NCBI RefSeq assembly: GCF_003350535.1
Contig: NZ_QQBB01000014.1
Location: 22,060 to 86,059 of the forward strand
Direction: 5' to 3'
Length of the DNA stretch: 64,000 nucleotides
Source: Microvirga subterranea
GTDB taxonomy: Bacteria > Pseudomonadota > Alphaproteobacteria > Rhizobiales > Beijerinckiaceae
The notes beneath the pieces are model-generated. The model was not told where the DNA came from, ran no database searches, and saw nothing but the letters and a program-made list of their open reading frames with translations. The position numbers and the translations under genes were made by a program. This document shows positions 8,533 through 19,455 of the stretch, one piece after another (the first letter of the stretch is position 1; each line of letters begins with the position of its first letter).

Positions 8533-9800
8533 CAATCCTCGTCACGTCGATCGTTGGTGGTTTGAACGTTGCGGCTTTCGGATGCGCGACGGGGCCTCAG
8601 CTCTCCGCGGCGCCGGAGCCGACGCTGAGCCTCTCTGACGACCTCGGGAATGCGCGGCCGAACATGCTCTCGGTAGAACGAGCGCAGCTTGACCCGGGAG
8701 AGCTGGAACGTCACCGGAATGGCTGAATCTCGAACGAGATGGACCGTCGTGTATTCGTCCTGCGGCATGTGCCAGAAGCGATGTGCCTCGGCGCTGCTCA
8801 TGGGGTTGACCTCCTCGATCTCCGGACGGGCAAAGGCGTCTTTGTAGAGTTCGCCCGTCAGAAGCATCCCCGGTCGGCAATCGGCATAATCCTCATCGAA
8901 CGCAATCTTGGGCAGGATCAGAGCCGATCCGCACCGCACCACGAAGCGGGCAGCGACGAGATGCCCGTCAACCCGCATCGCATACCATTCGAGACATCCC
9001 GATCCCGCTAAATTCCTGACGAGGGTCCTGTGGTAGGCGTGGGAATTGTCGTTCTGGAGGATAGCGGTCCCGCCCCTGCCCTTCCAGCCGGACGCTTCAA
9101 GGCGCAGGAACTCGTCGAGGAATGCCTCGTCGGCATATCCACTGCGCTTGATCTCGACCTGCACGCTGCCGCGGCTCTCGAGCTTGCGCCGGTACCGCCT
9201 GAGGTTCTTCCGCATCTGGCCCAGGGTCGAAAGGTAGGCTTCGAAATCACCTCTGACATCGAGAAACGAGTTCAGCACTCGGGAACCAGGATGGGCACGA
9301 TAGCCTTCAACGCCCTGTTCCAGCGCCTTCAGCACGGGGGAGCCGCTGCGAAGCCCGATCAGGTCGATTCCAAGGTGGTCCGGAACCTGCCGTCGCGCTT
9401 CCCCAAGAAGGGTTGACAGAGCCACATGAGCCCGATCCGGCGCGAGGACGATCTTCTCGATCAGAACATGCCTGTCGCACGTCCGAAGAACCGGGCGGGC
9501 ATAGCCCAGCAGCGGATGAGCCCCACTGATGAGCGGTAGGACGCCGATGAGACGGCTTCCCTCATAGGCGAAGATGCAGAGCCAGCGCTCTCCCGGTTCG
9601 GGGCCATGCCGAAATCCTGCATCGGCCCAGGCGGGCAGCAGCGTCCCGAGGCGCTGGGGAGCGTTCCAGGCGAGCGCATGCCAAGCGTCGCAATGCGGTG
9701 CGAGCTCGTCGGCGTCACGAACGGTGACGGTTCGGATCTCGCCCGTGGAGGCTTCAGGGCGCCATAATCTGCTCTGGACTTGGCTATCGTAAAATCCCAT
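8532..9800 (-). CDS. GNAT-fold acyltransferase (CelD/BcsL, FemAB-like)
   Basis: 422 residues. The central stretch (YLSTLGQMRKNLRRYRRKLESRG followed by a FLDEFLRLEASGWKGRGGTA-like segment and a FVVRCGSALILPKIAFDEDY segment) matches the Acetyltransf_6/CelD-like acyltransferase family, which is found in cellulose and exopolysaccharide loci. The enzyme probably transfers an acyl or aminoacyl group to a sugar or lipid-linked intermediate. ATG 9800 is preceded by an agagg ribosome site. The stop overlaps the start of the flippase gene, so the two form one operon. Acceptor not predictable. Confidence 0.83.
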   Translation of the reverse strand: MGFYDSQVQSRLWRPEASTGEIRTVTVRDADELAPHCDAWHALAWNAPQRLGTLLPAWADAGFRHGPEPGERWLCIFAYEGSRLIGVLPLISGAHPLLGYARPVLRTCDRHVLIEKIVLAPDRAHVALSTLLGEARRQVPDHLGIDLIGLRSGSPVLKALEQGVEGYRAHPGSRVLNSFLDVRGDFEAYLSTLGQMRKNLRRYRRKLESRGSVQVEIKRSGYADEAFLDEFLRLEASGWKGRGGTAILQNDNSHAYHRTLVRNLAGSGCLEWYAMRVDGHLVAARFVVRCGSALILPKIAFDEDYADCRPGMLLTGELYKDAFARPEIEEVNPMSSAEAHRFWHMPQDEYTTVHLVRDSAIPVTFQLSRVKLRSFYREHVRPRIPEVVREAQRRLRRRGELRPRRASESRNVQTTNDRRDED

Positions 9801-10083
9801 CGAACCTCTCGGACGTTGCGTCCCGGTCTCGCCAGATCACATCTTTGCCTCAAGGCCGAGTCTTCATCATCTCCGTATAGGTAAGGTCGAACGAAGCATC
9901 GGAGTTACTTCTCAAGGGGCTCATGGCGCCTGGAACTCACCGGGTCGAGAGGTCGAAGCCGGGTGTTGCATCCACTGAATGCGTGGGGACGAAAATCCCG
10001 TTTCGTTCCACGTTCGCACACGACAGATGACCTAGGCTCGCTTACGCCCTAGATTTCGACCGCATCAAACGGAGCAAAGACTC

Positions 10084-11199
10084 GTGAGTCATCTCTTCGA
10101 CCCGCTGCTGATCGGCAACCTCAAATTGGATAACCGCATCATCATTGCGCCCATGTGCCAATACTCGGCAGAGGACGGAAAGGCGGGCGACTGGCATATG
10201 ATCCACGTCGGCCACCTTGCCTTGTCCGGCGCAGGCCTGATGATTCTCGAAGCAACGGCCGTATCGCCGGAGGGGCGGATCTCACCCGATGACCTCGGGC
10301 TTTACTCGGACGACAACGAGGAGGCCCTCGCGCGCGTGCTCAGAGCCGTGCGAGCCTATTCGCCCATGCCCGTCGCCGTTCAGCTTGCACATGCCGGTCG
10401 CAAGGCCTCAAGTCGAGCGCCCTGGGATGGGGGAACTCAAATCCGTCCGGATGAACCGAGGGGCTGGAAGACGGTCGCTCCTTCACCCGTTCCCCATTCG
10501 GAGGGCGAGGACGTCCCGCACGCGCTCGACCGCTCCGGGCTCGACAAGGTGCGCGCCGATTTCGTGGAGGCGACCCGCCGGGCCGCTCGACTTGGCCTCG
10601 ACGGCATCGAGATTCATGGGGCCCACGGCTATCTTCTGCATCAGTTTCTGTCGCCCATCGCCAATAAGCGAACGGACGAATATGGCGGCAGCCTCGAGAA
10701 CCGCATGCGCTTCCCGCTCGAGATCTTCGAGCTTGTCCGGGCGGAGTTTCCTGCCGATCGTCCGGTCTGGATGCGGATATCCGCCACGGATTGGGTTCCG
10801 AACGGATGGGACATCGAAGGAACCGTCGCTCTCTCAAAGGAGCTGAAGCGCCGGGGTTGTGCTGCGATTCATGCCACGACGGGCGGTCTGTCGCCGGCGC
10901 AGGCGATCAAGCTTGGGCCTGGCTATCAGGTGCCCTATGCCCAGCGCGTCAAGGCCGAGGTGGGCCTTCCGACGATTGCGGTTGGATTGATTACCGAGCC
11001 CGAGCAGGCGGAGGCGATCATCGCCAACGGCGAGGCCGACGCGGTCTCTCTCGCCCGCGCAATGCTATACGACCCACGCTGGCCCTGGCACGCCGCTGCA
11101 AAGCTCGGAGCCCAGGTCAATGCGCCGAAACAGTATTGGCGCTCGCAGCCGCGGGAATACAAGGATCTGTTCCTGAGCGCCAAGCACGGTCAACGGTAG
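10084..11199 (+). CDS. NADH:flavin oxidoreductase, Old Yellow Enzyme family (YqjM/XenA-like)
   Basis: 371 residues from a GTG start with ggag 8 bases upstream. This is an FMN-binding TIM barrel. Features of the YqjM/XenA class are visible: the N-terminal IIIAPMCQYSAEDG with the redox-tuning cysteine and tyrosine, QLAHAGRKAS, the catalytic pair His178/His181 in IHGAHGYLLHQFLSP, NKRTDEYGGSLENR, and the C-terminal ADAVSLARAMLYDPRWPWHAA. It reduces activated C=C bonds of unsaturated aldehydes, ketones or nitro compounds with NAD(P)H. It stands alone between the acyltransferase gene (divergent) and a small convergent gene, so no pathway can be assigned. Confidence 0.92.
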   Translation: MSHLFDPLLIGNLKLDNRIIIAPMCQYSAEDGKAGDWHMIHVGHLALSGAGLMILEATAVSPEGRISPDDLGLYSDDNEEALARVLRAVRAYSPMPVAVQLAHAGRKASSRAPWDGGTQIRPDEPRGWKTVAPSPVPHSEGEDVPHALDRSGLDKVRADFVEATRRAARLGLDGIEIHGAHGYLLHQFLSPIANKRTDEYGGSLENRMRFPLEIFELVRAEFPADRPVWMRISATDWVPNGWDIEGTVALSKELKRRGCAAIHATTGGLSPAQAIKLGPGYQVPYAQRVKAEVGLPTIAVGLITEPEQAEAIIANGEADAVSLARAMLYDPRWPWHAAAKLGAQVNAPKQYWRSQPREYKDLFLSAKHGQR

Positions 11200-11248
11200 G
11201 CCATCACTTGGCATCGGCTCAGGGAACGGCAGCGGATCGGGGTTCGGA

Positions 11249-11506
11249 TTAGTTCTTGGTCGCGGAGGAGGCCTCTCGAAGAGCCTCTTTCTCAAGCCTC
11301 GCCTGCTCCGAAAGGTGTTCGGCGATCGCCGTCAGCTTTGCGACGGCGGGATCTTTCCCGTAGATCTCGACCTGACCGGCCAACCCGACCGTCAGCATCG
11401 TCTCGAAGACGATCTCGGCCGGAACTCCGCCCTTGATCAGGTCGACGGCAATCTTCTGCCACTGGTCCAGCAGCTGTTCCTTGATGGCGGCAATCTCGGT
11501 GCTCAT
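11249..11506 (-). CDS. Small conserved-looking hypothetical protein
   Basis: 85 residues starting at MSTEIAAIKEQLLDQWQKI. The sequence is amphipathic helical throughout (heptad-like Leu/Ile spacing), with a FETMLTVGLAGQVEIYG segment in the middle and a charged Glu/Lys/Arg C-terminal helix. The frame stays open further upstream, but that part is Gly/Arg-rich and low in coding character, so the start at 11506 is preferred. No family recognised. It converges with the OYE gene across a 49-bp gap and is divergent from the next small gene. Confidence 0.55.
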   Translation of the reverse strand: MSTEIAAIKEQLLDQWQKIAVDLIKGGVPAEIVFETMLTVGLAGQVEIYGKDPAVAKLTAIAEHLSEQARLEKEALREASSATKN

Positions 11507-11740
11507 GCGCCCTGAATAGCGGATCTGTTGCATCATGTCGCCATGCAATCGCCCGCGACGGTTGGATGCGTAGGATTGATCGCAGCTCCCGCCACCGCCA
11601 GAGTGACTAATCAAAGGCGCTGATGGGATAATCCCTCCGGAGTAAGTACACGTACACCGTATCCTGCCGACATGCGGAGGGGTATGAAGATCTGGCTAAG
11701 CTTTATTCATGAACACTTGATTCGAATAAGGGAGCAGATC

Positions 11741-12007
11741 ATGGCGAACAGCAATGCCAATTTCTGGGTTGGCGAGCATTCATCCGGCCTGAATGCGCCG
11801 ATCAAGGATGTATTGCACAAGATCTGCGACATCGACTTGCATCACGAGGTTGCCCTTCTCAATCTCGACCAGGCCAACATGGACAAGGATCAGAAGGAAC
11901 ATCTCAGGCAAACCCTGAGGAACTCATACCAGGACACTCGCCAACCTTACGTTGACTTTCTGAAGGCGCTGTGGAGGCATTACAACCGTCGCCCCTATAC
12001 AGCCTGA
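11741..12007 (+). CDS. Small hypothetical protein
   Basis: 88 residues from the ATG at 11741, which has a strong agggag site 6 bases upstream; in-frame starts at 11672 and later lack one. The protein is hydrophilic and helical (LHKICDIDLHHEVALLNLDQANMDKDQ, then LRNSYQDTRQPYVDFLKALWRHY). No signal peptide, membrane span or known motif. The gene ends 40 bp before the convergent end of the RND pump gene. Function unknown. Confidence 0.55.
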   Translation: MANSNANFWVGEHSSGLNAPIKDVLHKICDIDLHHEVALLNLDQANMDKDQKEHLRQTLRNSYQDTRQPYVDFLKALWRHYNRRPYTA

Positions 12008-12047
12008 ACCCAGGACAGGCTTCACTCTTTGTGAGGTGGGGGTGCGC

Positions 12048-15000
12048 CTATTCGGCCAGCGGTTTGGCGGCAGATGCGGATGGCAGTTGGGCTTCTGCTC
12101 TGGATTGTTTCCTGGTCCGCGTCACCACCCTGAAGAAGAGCGGCACGAACAGGATCGCGAGGAAGGTCGCGGCCAGCATTCCGCCGATGACGCCCGTCCC
12201 GACAGAGTGTCGGCTCGCGGAGCCCGCACCGGAGGAAATAGCGAGCGGTACGACGCCGAGAATGAAGGCGAGCGACGTCATGACGATCGGCCGGAAGCGC
12301 AAGCGCGCCGCTTCCATTGCGGCCTCGAAGGCGGATGCCCCTGCCCTGTGATGCTCCGCGGCGAATTCGACGATGAGGATCGCGTTCTTGGCCGCAAGTC
12401 CTATCAGGGTGACGAGACCGACCTGGAAATAGATATCGTTCTCGATGCCCCGCAACCATATGGCCAGGATGGCGCCGAACACTGCGAACGGGACCGCGGC
12501 GATCACGGCTAAGGGCAAGGACCAGCGCTCGTACTGCGCCGCCAGGATGAGGAAAACCATGATCAGGCCGAAGAGGAACCCCTGCGCACCGGTGCCGGCC
12601 GACTGGAGTTCCTGATACGCGGAGCCGGTCCAGCCGATCGTATAGTCGGACGACAGGGTCTGCGCCACGACTTGCTCGATCGCGGCAATCGCCTGACCTG
12701 ACGAGAATCCAGGAGCCGGATTGCCCTGGATCTTGGCGGCCGGAAAGACGTTGAAGCGGTCGACCACATCGGGCCCCACGATCCGCGAGGCCGAGATCAG
12801 AACGTTCAGCGGAACCATCGTGTCGTTGCTTGAGCGCACGAAGACATGCCGGAGATCGTTGGGCGACTGCCGGAATTCGGGCTCCGACGACAGGCTGACG
12901 CGATAGGTGCGTCCGAACAAGCTGAAATCATTGACATAAAGACTTCCAAACGTGCTCTGCATCGTGTCGAAGATCGCCGCGATCGGCACGCCAAGAGCCT
13001 TCGCCTTGTCCCGGTCGACGTCGATCCGATATTGCGGCACGCCCGTGCTGAACGTGGTCGATACTCCAGAGAGCTCGGGGCGCTGGGCAGCCGCCTGGAT
13101 CACCCGCTGGGCTGCCTGGGCGAGATCCTCGAGGCTGCCGCCGGAGCGGTCCTGCAGATAAAATTCGAAGCCGCCGGTCGTGCTGAGTCCCATGATGGGC
13201 GGCGGGTTGAAGCCGACGACGACGCCGTCGCGAAAATGCGCATTGATGGCAGCAAACGACGGAGCAAGATTGCGGGCGTCCAGGCGCGGATCGGTGCGCT
13301 CGGACCAGTCCTTAAGCGTCACGAAGGATATCCCGGCATTCGTCTTCTGGGCGCCGGACAGGAAGTCGTAACCGGCAATGGTGACGACATCCGCTACAGC
13401 CGGGTTCTTCATAAGCTCCTCGCTGACCTTCGCCGTGACATCGAGTGTCCTGTCGAGCGAGGCGGCCGGCGGCAGCGCTGTCACGACGAAGACGTTGCCC
13501 AGATCCTCAGCGGGCACGAGGCCGCCGGGCACCCTTTGAAACAACCACCAGGTCGTTCCGAGCATGCCGGCGATGAGCACCACAGCGATCAGCGCGTGGC
13601 GGAGGAAGAAGGCGGTGCCAGCGGTGAAACGGCTGGTGATCCAGTCAAATCCGCGATTGAACACCCGGAACGGCATCCAGGGCTCGCGGTGCCCTTCTTT
13701 CAACAGGAGGGCGCAGAGGGCAGGCGTCAACGTGAGCGCCACGATGCCCGAGATCACCACTGAGACTGCAATCGTCACCGCGAACTGGCGGTACAGCTCG
13801 CCCGCAAGGCCGCCCAGGAAGGAGACGGGAATGAACACGGCACAGAGGACCAGCACGACGGCGATGACCGGTCCGCTCACTTCCTGCATGGCCTGGATTG
13901 CCGCCTCCCTTGGGCCTTTTCCCTCGGTCGACATGATACGCTCGACATTCTCGAGCACGATGATCGCGTCGTCGACGACGATGCCGATTGCAAGGATCAG
14001 GCCGAACAGCGTCAGGAGGTTGATCGAGAACCCGAGCAGGTACATTCCCGCGAATGTGCCCACGATCGACACGGGCACTGCCAGAATGGGGATCAGTGTG
14101 GCGCGCCAGTTCTGGAGGAACAGGAAGACCACCACGACCACCAGCACGATGGCCTCGATGAAGGTTCGGATCACCTCCTCCACCGATACCTCGATGAACC
14201 GCGTCGTGTTGTAGGGCACGTCGTATCGCAAGCCATCGGGGAAACGCTGCGACAACCGCTGCATCACCGCGTCGACGGCGGCGGACACTTCGAGAGCATT
14301 GGCGCCGGGCTGGAGATAGACGCCGATTGGCACCGTCGGTGCTCCGTTCAGCGTCGAGACGGTCGAATAGTTCAGCGACCCCAGTTCGACCCGGGCAACG
14401 TCCTTCAGCCGCAACGCACCTCCGTTCTCGTCGGACCGGAGGATGATCTGCTCGAACTCCCTGGGATCGGCGAAGCGTCCCTGCGTCGTGACCGAGTAGG
14501 TGAAGGCCTGCCGGCTGGTCATCGGTTCCTCGCCGAACCGACCTGCCGCGAACTGGGCATTCTGCTCCCTGATGGCGGCAGCGATGTCTCCGGGCGTCAG
14601 ATTGACCTGAGCAACCTTGTCCGGGCGCAGCCAGATCCGCATCGAATAGTCGGATGCGCCGAAGAGCGATGCGTCGCCGACTCCAGGCGTGCGTCTTAGT
14701 TCGTCGATGATGTTGATGAGCGCGTAATTGGAAATATAGATCGGGTCGTAGCGCCTGTCCGGTGAAGACAACGCCACGATCTGGAGGATCGATGACGATC
14801 GCTTCGAGACCGTCACCCCCTGGCGCCTGACCTCCTCCGGAAGGACCGCCGTGGCGCGCTGGACTCTGTTGTTGACGTTGATCGTCGCCTGGTCCGGGTC
14901 GGTGCCCGTCTGGAAGTAGACGGACAGGTTCATGGTGCCGGACCCTGTCGAGGTCGACTGCATGTAGATCATGTCCTCGACGCCGTTGATCTGCTGCTCG

Positions 15001-15197
15001 AGCGGCGCTGCGACCGTTTCGGCGATCGTCTGGGCGCTCGCGCCCGGATACGTCGCCGAGACGACCACCTGGGGCGGAACGATCTCCGGGTATTGGGCGA
15101 CGGGTAGGACCCGCATCGCGACCAACCCGGCGAGCACGATCACGATGGACAGAACCGAAGCGAAGATCGGCCGGTCGATGAAAAACTTCGAGATCAT
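12048..15197 (-). CDS. RND multidrug efflux pump, inner-membrane subunit (AcrB/MexF-like, HAE1)
   Basis: 1049 residues, the normal HAE1 length, from ATG 15197 ([17 protein letters not shown]). Visible features are twelve membrane spans in two halves, the proton-relay aspartate pair in [18 protein letters not shown], and large periplasmic porter loops. It exports hydrophobic or amphiphilic compounds using the proton gradient, as a trimer with the adaptor encoded upstream (ATGA overlap at 15194-15197) and an outer-membrane channel not encoded here. The long frame upstream of 15197 is the antisense-rich end of the adaptor gene and is not part of the protein. Confidence 0.96.
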   Translation of the reverse strand: MISKFFIDRPIFASVLSIVIVLAGLVAMRVLPVAQYPEIVPPQVVVSATYPGASAQTIAETVAAPLEQQINGVEDMIYMQSTSTGSGTMNLSVYFQTGTDPDQATINVNNRVQRATAVLPEEVRRQGVTVSKRSSSILQIVALSSPDRRYDPIYISNYALINIIDELRRTPGVGDASLFGASDYSMRIWLRPDKVAQVNLTPGDIAAAIREQNAQFAAGRFGEEPMTSRQAFTYSVTTQGRFADPREFEQIILRSDENGGALRLKDVARVELGSLNYSTVSTLNGAPTVPIGVYLQPGANALEVSAAVDAVMQRLSQRFPDGLRYDVPYNTTRFIEVSVEEVIRTFIEAIVLVVVVVFLFLQNWRATLIPILAVPVSIVGTFAGMYLLGFSINLLTLFGLILAIGIVVDDAIIVLENVERIMSTEGKGPREAAIQAMQEVSGPVIAVVLVLCAVFIPVSFLGGLAGELYRQFAVTIAVSVVISGIVALTLTPALCALLLKEGHREPWMPFRVFNRGFDWITSRFTAGTAFFLRHALIAVVLIAGMLGTTWWLFQRVPGGLVPAEDLGNVFVVTALPPAASLDRTLDVTAKVSEELMKNPAVADVVTIAGYDFLSGAQKTNAGISFVTLKDWSERTDPRLDARNLAPSFAAINAHFRDGVVVGFNPPPIMGLSTTGGFEFYLQDRSGGSLEDLAQAAQRVIQAAAQRPELSGVSTTFSTGVPQYRIDVDRDKAKALGVPIAAIFDTMQSTFGSLYVNDFSLFGRTYRVSLSSEPEFRQSPNDLRHVFVRSSNDTMVPLNVLISASRIVGPDVVDRFNVFPAAKIQGNPAPGFSSGQAIAAIEQVVAQTLSSDYTIGWTGSAYQELQSAGTGAQGFLFGLIMVFLILAAQYERWSLPLAVIAAVPFAVFGAILAIWLRGIENDIYFQVGLVTLIGLAAKNAILIVEFAAEHHRAGASAFEAAMEAARLRFRPIVMTSLAFILGVVPLAISSGAGSASRHSVGTGVIGGMLAATFLAILFVPLFFRVVTRTRKQSRAEAQLPSASAAKPLAE

Positions 15198-16411
15198 GGC
15201 CTGGCTCCGGCAGGCTGGGCCGAGGGTGCCGACGGGGACTGCTCGGCCTTCCGCTCGACCGCTACGGACGAAGGGCGAACCGGTTGCCCGGGACGGACCC
15301 GGATCACGCCATCGACGATCACGCGCTCGCCGCCCTGGAGGCCTTCGCTCACGATCCATCCGGACGCGAGTTCCGCACCGAGACGGATCGGGCGCACTTG
15401 AGCAACATTGTTCCCCCCGAGAACATAGACCGACGGCCCTTGGGGCCCCTGGCTGACGGCCTGTTGCGGCACCACGATCGCTTGCGGGACCGTCACCCCG
15501 TAAAGCCGGACCCGGACGAACTGGCCCGGCAGCAGGACCCCATCCGCGTTCGGAAAGATGGCCCGGACCTGGATGGTCCCCGTCTGGGGATCGACTCGTT
15601 GGGCCGCCGTATCGATCCTGCCCTTGTCGGGATAGGTTGCACTCTGGCCGATCAGGATCTCAACGGTCAGGTCCTTCTCCGTGATAGGACGTTCGCGCTG
15701 CTCGTTCAGGTTTCGGAACGCACGCGCCTCCTCGTCCGTGACGGAGAAATTGACGTAGGCAGGGTCTATGACCGAAATCGTGGTCAGAAGTGTCTGCTGC
15801 GCCTGAATGAGCGCCCCTTCCGGCGGCGATTGGAGGGCCGTGATGCCCGCGACCGGCGCGGTCACCGTTGTATAGCTCAGGTTGAGCTTCGCGTTTTCCA
15901 CCTCCGCCTGGGCAAGCTGCACCCCTGCCCGTCCCTGATCCCTCTGTGAACGGGCCTCCGCAAGCTGGGCCTCCGTGGAGACGCCGCGCCGGGCGAGCGG
16001 CTCGATGCGCCCGAAATTCTCTTCGGCCTGCTGGAGGGCGGCCTGTGCTTGAAGAAGCTGGGCCTCGGCCCGGCTCAAGGCCACCTGATAGGTGGCGGGA
16101 TCGATGCGAAACAGCACCTGATCCTGTTTGACCCGCCCACCTTCCTCGAACTCACGCTTCAGCAGGAGCCCGCCCACACGGGGGCGAACCTCGACGTCGC
16201 GGTACCCTGCAACACGGCCAGCGTACTCAACCGGATAGGGAACTTCCGCAGGCTGGGCGACGATGATCCCCACCTCCGGCGGCGGCTGTTGCGGCGGACC
16301 TGCTGCCGTCCTTGATGCGGGAGCTCCTCCGGATGAGCGATGGTAGAACGCATAGAGAGCCGCGGCGAGAACAAGCCCGATGACGGCGATGAGGATGACG
16401 CGCCTGGCCAC
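15194..16411 (-). CDS. RND efflux periplasmic adaptor (AcrA/MexE-like)
   Basis: 405 residues from a GTG at 16411 preceded by a cggag ribosome site; ATG-like starts further out lack a site. One N-terminal membrane anchor ([19 protein letters not shown]), then a Pro-rich linker, the lipoyl half-motif [18 protein letters not shown], an alpha-hairpin with coiled coil ([21 protein letters not shown]) and beta-barrel and membrane-proximal domains ending in [10 protein letters not shown]. It links the RND pump to an outer-membrane channel. It overlaps the pump gene by 4 bp and lies 241 bp downstream of the EmrA-like gene. Confidence 0.94.
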   Translation of the reverse strand: MARRVILIAVIGLVLAAALYAFYHRSSGGAPASRTAAGPPQQPPPEVGIIVAQPAEVPYPVEYAGRVAGYRDVEVRPRVGGLLLKREFEEGGRVKQDQVLFRIDPATYQVALSRAEAQLLQAQAALQQAEENFGRIEPLARRGVSTEAQLAEARSQRDQGRAGVQLAQAEVENAKLNLSYTTVTAPVAGITALQSPPEGALIQAQQTLLTTISVIDPAYVNFSVTDEEARAFRNLNEQRERPITEKDLTVEILIGQSATYPDKGRIDTAAQRVDPQTGTIQVRAIFPNADGVLLPGQFVRVRLYGVTVPQAIVVPQQAVSQGPQGPSVYVLGGNNVAQVRPIRLGAELASGWIVSEGLQGGERVIVDGVIRVRPGQPVRPSSVAVERKAEQSPSAPSAQPAGARP

Positions 16412-16652
16412 GTTATGCTCCGGATTCCCTGGGAGAAGCAGTCGGAGCCGAAAGGTTTGCTGGGTCTCAAGGATGAGAAGCAAAACTCCCGCAACAGCTC
16501 TCTCGCAGAATGCATCGACAATCGGCTCGCAGGGCGAGAGCGCCGGCCCGGCCTTCTGGTGCGGGCGCAGCAGATCGACCCGAGCAAGCGGCAGGTTTCT
16601 CGCCCTTTTCGACTATCTAGATTTCTGCTTGAGAAGGACCAGGGTCTCGGCG

Positions 16653-17738
16653 CTACCTGAGGCTCACGGCTCCGGTCGATGCGACATCATCCGGTTTCGC
16701 CTTTGCCGCAGTGTCGACCGTGACCACCACCGACATTCCCGGCGCGAGCCTATCCATCAAGGTCTGGCCGGGATCGACGGAAATGCGCACCGGCACGCGC
16801 TGAGCTACCTTCGTGAAATTGCCCGTCGCGTTGTCGGCCTTGAGGACGCTGAACTCCGATCCGGCTGCCGGCGCGAAGCGCTCGATGTGGCCAGCCAGAC
16901 TGGCGTGCTGGAGCGCATCGACCGTGAACGTCACGGCTTGGCCTGCCTTCATGCCGGCAAGCTGGGTTTCCTTGAAATTGGCTACGACCCAAACACGGTC
17001 AGGCACCAATGCCATCAGCTGGGTGCCGATCGAAACGTACTGGCCCACCCGGGCGCCAACCTCCCCGAGCTGCCCGTCCCTGGGCGCCACAATCCGGGTG
17101 TTCTGAAGGTCGATTTCGGCCAGGTGAACCGCAGCTTCGGCGCCCAAGACCGCGGCCTCCAGGGATTGGCGGTTGACCAGTGTGGATGCGAGTTCCTGGC
17201 GTGAGACCTCCAGCGCGGCCTGGGCCTGGTTCAGTGCAGCCGTTGCCTGGTCGAAGGTGGCGCGGCTCTGGTCTGCTTCCTTTTGGGTCGTAATGCCGCG
17301 CTCCAGGAGGGGCTCGATCCGGTTCCAGTTCGCCTCGGCTGCAGTCAACGCCGCCCTTGCACTGTCCACCTGCGCTTGGCTTGCAGCGATGCGGGCTTCA
17401 TCCGAGCGGCGCTTCTGCTCGGAATTCGCGAGGGCTGCCTGCTGGCCCGCCAGTGTGGCCTTGGCCTGCTGCAGCTTCTGCTCGTAAATTCGATCATCGA
17501 GCTTCACCAGAATTTGCCCGGCTTTGACCTCCTGGAAATCCTGCACGGCGACCTCGGCGACGTAGCCGGCAAGCTGAGGGCTGACCAGCGTGATCTGGCC
17601 CCGGACATAGGCGTTGTCGGTCACCTCCACGGTGGTGGTGAAGGGTGGCAGACGCCACGTGTAGAGAACCAGCAGCACGCCGCCTACCCCGAGGACGACG
17701 GCGAGCAAAGTTGCAGTGGAGCGAAGGAGTTTGAACAT
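16653..17738 (-). CDS. HlyD-family MFS efflux adaptor (EmrA-like)
   Basis: 361 residues starting at MFKLLRSTATLLAVVLG. One N-terminal transmembrane helix precedes TTTVEVTDNAYVRGQITLVSP, the hallmark of EmrA-like adaptors. A long coiled-coil hairpin (about residues 90-190) and the C-terminal barrel follow. The protein pairs with the DHA2-type MFS pump encoded 19 bp upstream to carry drugs or organic acids across both membranes. No strong ribosome site precedes the start, consistent with translational coupling to the MFS gene. Confidence 0.92.
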   Translation of the reverse strand: MFKLLRSTATLLAVVLGVGGVLLVLYTWRLPPFTTTVEVTDNAYVRGQITLVSPQLAGYVAEVAVQDFQEVKAGQILVKLDDRIYEQKLQQAKATLAGQQAALANSEQKRRSDEARIAASQAQVDSARAALTAAEANWNRIEPLLERGITTQKEADQSRATFDQATAALNQAQAALEVSRQELASTLVNRQSLEAAVLGAEAAVHLAEIDLQNTRIVAPRDGQLGEVGARVGQYVSIGTQLMALVPDRVWVVANFKETQLAGMKAGQAVTFTVDALQHASLAGHIERFAPAAGSEFSVLKADNATGNFTKVAQRVPVRISVDPGQTLMDRLAPGMSVVVTVDTAAKAKPDDVASTGAVSLR

Positions 17739-17757
17739 CGGCTGTTGGTTTCGGTCT

Positions 17758-19455
17758 TCAGTTCGCGGGCTGTGGATCGGCGACCAATCGGCCGAGGGCC
17801 AGGATCGCCATGTGGATGAGCAGGGCTGCGAGCGCGAGACCCGCAAGCGCCGCCACGAGGAGGAAGAGATCGTTGTAGGCGAGAACGTTCGCCTCGCGGG
17901 TGACCTGCTGGTTCAACAGGTTCAGACCCTGCGTGCCGAGTTGAGCCTTGTCGGTGATCACCCGCCCGTATGCGGCTTCGAGCTGCGATACGCGCTGCGC
18001 TACGATCGGGTCTGTCAGGACGATCCGCTGAACAAGTGCCGCCGCATGAACCTTCGTCCGAACGGTCACGTACGTCCCCAGGATTGCCGAACCCAGGAGC
18101 CCGCCGATGCTCTGCGTGGTCAGAAAGATGATGACGAAGCTGAGGATGTAGTTGGGGCCTCTCTTGAGGGCCGACATGAGTCCGGATGCGAGAGCGGGCG
18201 GCAGGAACAGGGAGCCCGCAAAAGCGATCATGGCCTGGCTCAGGAGCATTTGCTCCGGGCGGGTCAGGCTGGTGGCATGGCTGTCCATGAAGGCCCCAGC
18301 CATGAGCAGCGTGAGTGCCGCGACATGGATCCACGCCTCCCGGCCCGGCTTCATGACGGCTGCGCAGGCGAGGCCTCCTGCGATCGACGCGGCCAAGGTG
18401 ATGCCATAGAGCACCGCCGTCTGGTCATTCGTGAGCCCTAGTGCCTGAAGGAACCCGACTGCGCCGGTCGTCTGCTCCGACAGGATGATGCGGAAGATCA
18501 GCAGCGCGCCGGTAAAATGGATCACCTCCGGGCTCGCGAGCCAGCGGATGTCCAGGAGCGGGCTTTTCCGGTTGAGTTCGATAACGGCCGCCAGGGTTAC
18601 GGATGCGACGCCTCCCGCCAGCATCATGCCAAGCCATGGAGCTTCGAACCACCAGTACAATCGGCCGAGGGTGAGCACGACCGCCGTGAGGCCGAACCCG
18701 GTTGCGATGAGCAGGAAGCTGACGATGTCGAGGAGTTCGATGACCTTCGCCCGAGGCTGCGGCGTGAGAGGCAGCAGGTACACGGCCGCAAAGGCCATCA
18801 GGGCGAGCGCGATCTCCGCAACATGCAGGCCGTGCCAAAGCCCGATCTGAAGGAGGCCAGGCGATATCAGGCGTGCGACGGGCATTCCCAGCGAGAGCGA
18901 GGTGAGCGCGAGCGAAAGACCGACGGTCAGCTTCCTGGCAGGCGCGAAGGGCTCGAGCATGTAGAGGAAGCAGAGCGTCGACATGGGAGCGGCAACGATG
19001 CCGCTCAGGAAGCGAACGACGAGCGCCGAATGAAGATCGTCGACGAACAGATGCATGGATGCGACGACGACAAAGCCGAGGATGCTCAGCTCCGCGAAAT
19101 TGCGCAGTCCGTACTGGTTCCTGATTTTGATCAGGGCCAGGGAGAGGCTGACATTCGGCGCCATGTATGCCGCCATCAGCCAGGTCGCCTCGGCAGTCGT
19201 CGCACCGACGGCACCCTGGATCTGCGGCAGGTTCGCCGAAATGAGATTCATGCCCAGGCCCTGGGTCAGGGCAAGGAGCAGCGACGCCAACATATAACCG
19301 GCCGCTCGCGGTGCAGGCATGGAAGCAGGCGCCGCCGTAGGGGTCGGCGGCGCCTGCAACTCCGGACGCCCGGTGGGCTTCGAGGGGGTCTCAACCTCTG
19401 AAGGGGCGTCGGGAAGCTCCTGGTCTGCGGATCGAAGGGCCGGCGATGCGCTCAT
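17758..19455 (-). CDS. MFS multidrug exporter, DHA2 (EmrB/QacA-like) family
   Basis: 565 residues. An unusually long Pro-rich cytosolic N-terminus (about 50 residues) precedes fourteen predicted membrane segments, with NLPQIQGAVGATTAEATWLMAAYM as the first-helix signature of the DHA2 group. The 14-helix topology and the EmrA-like partner immediately downstream identify an EmrAB-type tripartite exporter. The gene overlaps the MarR gene by 4 bp (ATGA at 19452-19455), so repressor and pump are co-transcribed and probably autoregulated. Confidence 0.93.
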   Translation of the reverse strand: MSASPALRSADQELPDAPSEVETPSKPTGRPELQAPPTPTAAPASMPAPRAAGYMLASLLLALTQGLGMNLISANLPQIQGAVGATTAEATWLMAAYMAPNVSLSLALIKIRNQYGLRNFAELSILGFVVVASMHLFVDDLHSALVVRFLSGIVAAPMSTLCFLYMLEPFAPARKLTVGLSLALTSLSLGMPVARLISPGLLQIGLWHGLHVAEIALALMAFAAVYLLPLTPQPRAKVIELLDIVSFLLIATGFGLTAVVLTLGRLYWWFEAPWLGMMLAGGVASVTLAAVIELNRKSPLLDIRWLASPEVIHFTGALLIFRIILSEQTTGAVGFLQALGLTNDQTAVLYGITLAASIAGGLACAAVMKPGREAWIHVAALTLLMAGAFMDSHATSLTRPEQMLLSQAMIAFAGSLFLPPALASGLMSALKRGPNYILSFVIIFLTTQSIGGLLGSAILGTYVTVRTKVHAAALVQRIVLTDPIVAQRVSQLEAAYGRVITDKAQLGTQGLNLLNQQVTREANVLAYNDLFLLVAALAGLALAALLIHMAILALGRLVADPQPAN